From Mimachlamys varia (taxonomy: Eukaryota; Mollusca; Bivalvia; Pectinida; Pectinidae), in NCBI GenBank assembly GCA_947623455.1, contig OX392527.1, positions 63,687,115 through 63,751,114 of the forward strand: 64,000 bases of DNA. Reading direction: 5' to 3'. The first letter of the stretch is position 1. Every line of letters begins with the position of its first letter. Below are positions 60,059 through 64,000 of this stretch, piece by piece. The position numbers and the translations under genes were made by a program. The notes below the pieces were generated by a model. The model saw nothing but the letters and a program-made list of their open reading frames with translations. It was not told the origin of the DNA and ran no database searches.

Positions 60059-63000
60059 TTAAGGTAGATAGATGTTGTAATAGAGGATATATAGACAATG
60101 TACATTAGGTGGATAGATCCCAGAATAGACGATATATAGACAATGAACATAAGGTGGATAGATGTTGGAATAGAACATATATAGACAATGTACATTAGGT
60201 GGATAGATGTTGGAATAGAAGATATATAGACAATGTACATTAGGTGGATAGATATTGTAATAGAGGATATATAGACAATGTACATTAGGTGGATAGATGC
60301 TGTAATAGAGGATATATAGACAATGAACATTAGGTGGATAGATGTTGTAATAGAGGATATATAGACAATGAACATTAGGTGGATAGATGTTGTAATAGAG
60401 GATATATAGACAATGTACATTAGGTGGATAGATGTTGTAATAGAGGATATATAGACAATGTACATTAGGTGGATAGATCCCAGAATAGACGATATATAGA
60501 CAATGAACATTAGGTGGATAGATGTTGTAATAGAGGATATATAGACAATGAACATTAGGTGGATAGATGTTGTAATAGAGGATATATAGACAATGTACAT
60601 TAGGTGGATAGATCCCAGAATAGACGATATATAGACAATGAACATAAGGTGGATAGATGTTGGAATAGAACATATATAGACAATGTACATTAGGTGGATA
60701 GATGTTGGAATAGAAGATATATAGACAATGTACATTAGGTGGATAGATGTTGTAATAGAGGATATATAGACAATGAACATTAGGTGGATAGATTTTGTAA
60801 TAGAGGATATATAGACAATGAACATTAGGTGGATAGATGTTGTAATAGAGGATATATAGACAATGTACATTAGGTGGATAGCTGCTGTAATAGAGGATAT
60901 ATAGACAATGAACATTAGGTGGATAGATGTTGTAATAGAGGATATATAGACAATGAACATTAGGTGGATATATGTTGTAATAGAGGATATATAGACAATG
61001 AACATTAGGTGGGTAGATGTTGTATTAGAGGATATATAGACAATGTACATTAGGTGGATAGATGTTGTAATAGAGGATATATAGACAATGTACATTAGGT
61101 GGATAGATCCCAGAATAGAGGATATATAGACAATGTACATTAGGTGGATAGATGTTGTAATAGACGATGTATAGACAATGTACATTAGGTGGATAGATGT
61201 TGGAATAGAACATATATAGACAATGTACATTAGGTGGATAGATGTTGGAATAGAAGATATATAGACAATGTACATTAGGTGCATAGATGTTGTAATAGAG
61301 GATATATAGACAATGTACATTAGGTGGATAGATGCTGTAATAGAGGATATATAGACAATGAACATTAGGTGGATAGATGTTGTAATAGAGGATATATAGA
61401 CAATGAACATTAGGTGGATAGATGTTGTAATAGAGGATATATAGACAATGTACATTAGGTGGATAGATGCTGTAATAGAGGATATATAGACAATGAACAT
61501 TAGGTGGATAGATGTTGTAATAGAGGATATATAGACAATGAACATTAGGTGGATAGATGTTGTAATAGAGGATATATAGACAATGTACATTGGGTGGATA
61601 GATGTTGTAATAGAGGATATATAGACAATGTACATTAGGTGGATAGATCCCAGAATAGACGATATATAGACAATGAACATAAGGTGGATAGATGTTGGAA
61701 TAGAACATATATAGACAATGTACATTAGGTGGATAGATGTTGGAATAGAAGATATATAGACAATGTACATTAGGTGGATAGATGTTGTAATAGAGGATAT
61801 ATAGACAATGTACATTAGGTGGATAGATGTTGTAATAGAGGATATATAGACAATGAACATTAGGTGGATAGATGTTGTAATAGAGGATATATAGACAATG
61901 AACATTAGGTGGATAGATGTTGTAATAGAGGATATATAGACAATGTACATTAGGTGGATAGATGTTGTAATAGAGGATATATAGACAATGTACATTAGGT
62001 GGATAGATCCCAGAATAGACGATATATAGACAATGAACATTAGGTGGATAGATGTTGTAATAGAGGATATATAGACAATGTACATTAGGTGGATAGATGT
62101 TGTAATAGAGGATATATAGACAATGTACATTAGGTGGATAGATCCCAGAATAGACGATATATAGACAATGAACATAAGGTGGATAGATGTTGGAATAGAA
62201 CATATATAGACAATGTACATTAGGTGGATAGATGTTGGAATAGAAGATATATAGACAATGTACATTAGGTGGATAGATGTTGTAATAGAGGATATATAGA
62301 CAATGTACATTAGGTGGATAGATGCTGTAATAGAGGATATATAGACAATGAACATTAGGTGGATAGATGTTGTAATTGAGGATATATAGACAATGTACAT
62401 TAGGTGGATAGATGTTGGAATAGAACATATATAGACAATGTACATTAGGTGGATAGATGTTGGAATAGAAGATATATAGACAATGTACATTAGGTGGATA
62501 GATGTTGTAATAGAGGATATATAGACAATGTACATTAGGTGGATAGATGTTGTAATAGAGGATATATAGACAATGTACATTAGGTGGATAGATCCCAGAA
62601 TAGACGATATATAGACAATGAACATAAGGTGGATAGATGTTGGAATAGAACATATATAGACAATGTACATTAGGTGGATAGATGTTGGAATAGAAGATAT
62701 ATAGACAATGTACATTAGGTGGATATATGTTGTAATAGAGGATATATAGACAATGAACATTAGGTGGATAGATGTTGTAATAGAGGATATATAGACAATG
62801 TACATTAGGTGGATAGATGTTGTAATAGAGGATATATAGACAATGAACATTAGGTGGATAGATGTTGTAATAGAGGATATATAGACAATGAACATTAGGT
62901 GGATAGATGTTGTAATAGAGGATATATAGACAATGAACATTAGGTGGGTAGATGTTGTATTAGAGGATATATAGACAATGTACATTAGGTGTATAGATGT

Positions 63001-64000
63001 TGTAATAGAGGATATATAGACAATGTACATTAGGTGGATAGATCCCAGAATAGAGGATATATAGACAATGTACATTAGGTGGATAGATGTTGTAATAGAC
63101 GATATATAGACAATGTACATTAGGTGGATAGATGTTGGAATAGAACATATATAGACAATGTACATTAGGTGGATAGATGTTGGAATAGAAGATATATAGA
63201 CAATGTACATTAGGTGGATAGATGTTGTAATAGAGGATATATAGACAATGAACATTAGGTGGATATATGTTGTAATAGAGGATATATAGACAATGAACAT
63301 TAGGTGGGTAGATGTTGTATTAGAGGATATATAGACAATGTACATTAGGTGGATAGATGTTGTAATAGAGGATATATAGACAATGTACATTAGGTGGATA
63401 GATCCCAGAATAGAGGATATATAGACAATGTACATTAGGTGGATAGATGTTGTAATAGACGATGTATAGACAATGTACATTAGGTGGATAGATGTTGGAA
63501 TAGAACATATATAGACAATGTACATTAGGTGGATAGATGTTGGAATAGAAGATATATAGACAATGTACATTAGGTGCATAGATGTTGTAATAGAGGATAT
63601 ATAGACAATGTACATTAGGTGGATAGATGCTGTAATAGAGGATATATAGACAATGAACATTAGGTGGATAGATGTTGTAATAGAGGATATATAGACAATG
63701 AACATTAGGTGGATAGATGTTGTAATAGAGGATATATAGACAATGTACATTAGGTGGATAGATGCTGTAATAGAGGATATATAGACAATGAACATTAGGT
63801 GGATAGATGTTGTAATAGAGGATATATAGACAATGAACATTAGGTGGATAGATGTTGTAATAGAGGATATATAGACAATGTACATTGGGTGGATAGATGT
63901 TGTAATAGAGGATATATAGACAATGTACATTAGGTGGATAGATCCCAGAATAGACGATATATAGACAATGAACATAAGGTGGATAGATGTTGGAATAGAA
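60059..64000. repeat. Partial higher-order unit, ~88 monomers (right edge)
   Basis: This is the counterpart of 11,794-14,943 at offset 48,265, and it keeps GATAGCTGCTG (near 60,880). It lacks the private TTAGGGGGAT of 12,426. Class i is at 61,008, 62,943 and 63,303. After about 63,208-63,253 the match to the first copy ends and the sequence restarts from the equivalent of 60,914, an offset of 2,295 bp or 51 monomers. Confidence 0.88.
63209..63298. other. Recombination junction, 51-monomer jump
   Basis: Left of here the sequence follows 14,854-14,943 of copy A. From the class b monomer at 63,209-63,253, the GATATATG monomer (63,254-63,298) and class i (63,303) onward it follows 60,914-61,705 instead, an offset of 2,295 bp. 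The match includes CATTGGGTGG at 63,883 (61,588 in the source). The register is kept, as expected for unequal exchange between monomers. Confidence 0.8.

Larger units (their letters stand above)
47771..63208. repeat. Large segmental duplicate, copy B
   Basis: This is the second copy of 1-14,943, with 360 and 135 extra bases at 53,937-54,296 and within 58,438-58,617. In the first 6,031 bases I found three substitutions against copy A (207, 3,162 and 3,935). The sequence before 47,771 includes another class i monomer at 47,684; whether the first copy also has it cannot be seen. Confidence 0.93.
1..64000. repeat. 45-bp satellite array, ~1,422 head-to-tail monomers
   Basis: The period is exactly 45 bp: the word GGATATATAGACAATG returns every 45 bases from end to end, always on the + strand. 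A typical monomer at 2,161-2,205 has 17 A, 14 T, 12 G and 2 C. Variation is concentrated in four patches: the six bases after GAT, the triplet after ATAG, the GTAC/GAAC dimorphism, and ATTAGG versus ATAAGG. The patches are linked, which defines about twelve monomer classes. Neither edge of the array lies in the window, so its true length is unknown. All three + frames have a stop in every monomer; two of three minus frames have none. I do not recognise the family. Eukaryotic satellite DNA is an inference from size and structure. Confidence 0.98.

Noticed and set aside
1..64000. CRISPR array
   Set aside because: The monomers are contiguous with no unique spacers; the differences between repeats are a few shared class-specific bases.
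1..64000. Telomeric repeat (TTAGG as in insects)
   Set aside because: TTAGG occurs once per 45-bp monomer and is never tandem, so the match is a coincidence within a longer unit.
1..64000. CENP-B box in the monomer
   Set aside because: I looked for the conserved TTCG and CGGG cores on both strands. The monomer has almost no CG dinucleotide apart from ATAGACG variants, and no match.
1..64000. Transposon or retroelement insertion within the array
   Set aside because: Every stretch read is made of the same monomer; the largest non-monomer insertions are 8 bp and lack target-site duplications or terminal repeats.

Overview
The whole 64,000-base window is one head-to-tail tandem array of a 45-bp monomer, about 1,422 copies, all in the same orientation. 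I see no unique sequence, gene, RNA gene, transposon or CRISPR array. A typical monomer (for example 2,161-2,205) is about 31% G+C, with 12 G and only 2 C on the + strand. Landmark words in order are ATTAGGTGGATAGAT, then a variable GTTGTA, then ATAGAGG, then ATATATAGACAATG, ending in GTAC or GAAC. An uninterrupted array of this length points to satellite DNA in a eukaryotic nuclear genome, probably from a long-read assembly. Nothing in the window identifies the species, and I do not recognise the satellite.

Monomers fall into about a dozen linked sequence classes, lettered here by (word after GAT / triplet after ATAG / last four bases): a GTTGTA/AGG/GTAC; b GTTGTA/AGG/GAAC; c GCTGTA/AGG/GAAC; d CCCAGA/ACG/GAAC; e GTTGGA/AAC/GTAC; f GTTGGA/AAG/GTAC; g CCCAGA/AGG/GTAC; h GTTGTA/ACG/GTAC; i GTTGTATTAG after GGTGGGTAG; j GATGTA/AGG/GAAC; k GTTGTA/AAG/GTAC; l CCCAGA after GGTTAG, usually ACG/GTAC. 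These classes recur in fixed orders: an a-c-b trimer (135 bp), the cassette i-a-g-h-e-f (270 bp), and higher-order units of about 4.2-4.7 kb. The units are punctuated by a 1-bp insertion (TTAAGG for TTAGG) seen at 15 places: 1,441; 6,032; 7,608; 11,794; 16,160; 18,906; 21,210; 25,846; 29,454; 38,500; 43,181; 49,211; 53,802; 55,738; 60,059.

Several layers of recent duplication are visible. Positions 1 to about 14,943 recur at 47,771 to about 63,208, nearly base for base, including private mutations. The two copies differ by two clean whole-monomer indels (360 and 135 bp) and a few substitutions. Inside this block a 4,186-bp unit is itself tandemly duplicated. A 2,746-bp tandem duplication lies at about 14,405-19,903 and a 1,575-bp one at about 34,440-38,090. 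The only out-of-register events I found, apart from the 15 one-base insertions, are two 8-bp insertions (19,795 and 29,375) and two 1-bp deletions (29,011 and 46,518).

The very long minus-strand open frames (up to 3,180 codons) are explained by the repeat itself. 45 is divisible by 3, and two of the three minus frames of the monomer have no stop, so I do not annotate them as genes. The interest of the window lies in its nested architecture, its phase-shifting marker and the record of unequal exchange it keeps. No encoded pathway is present.
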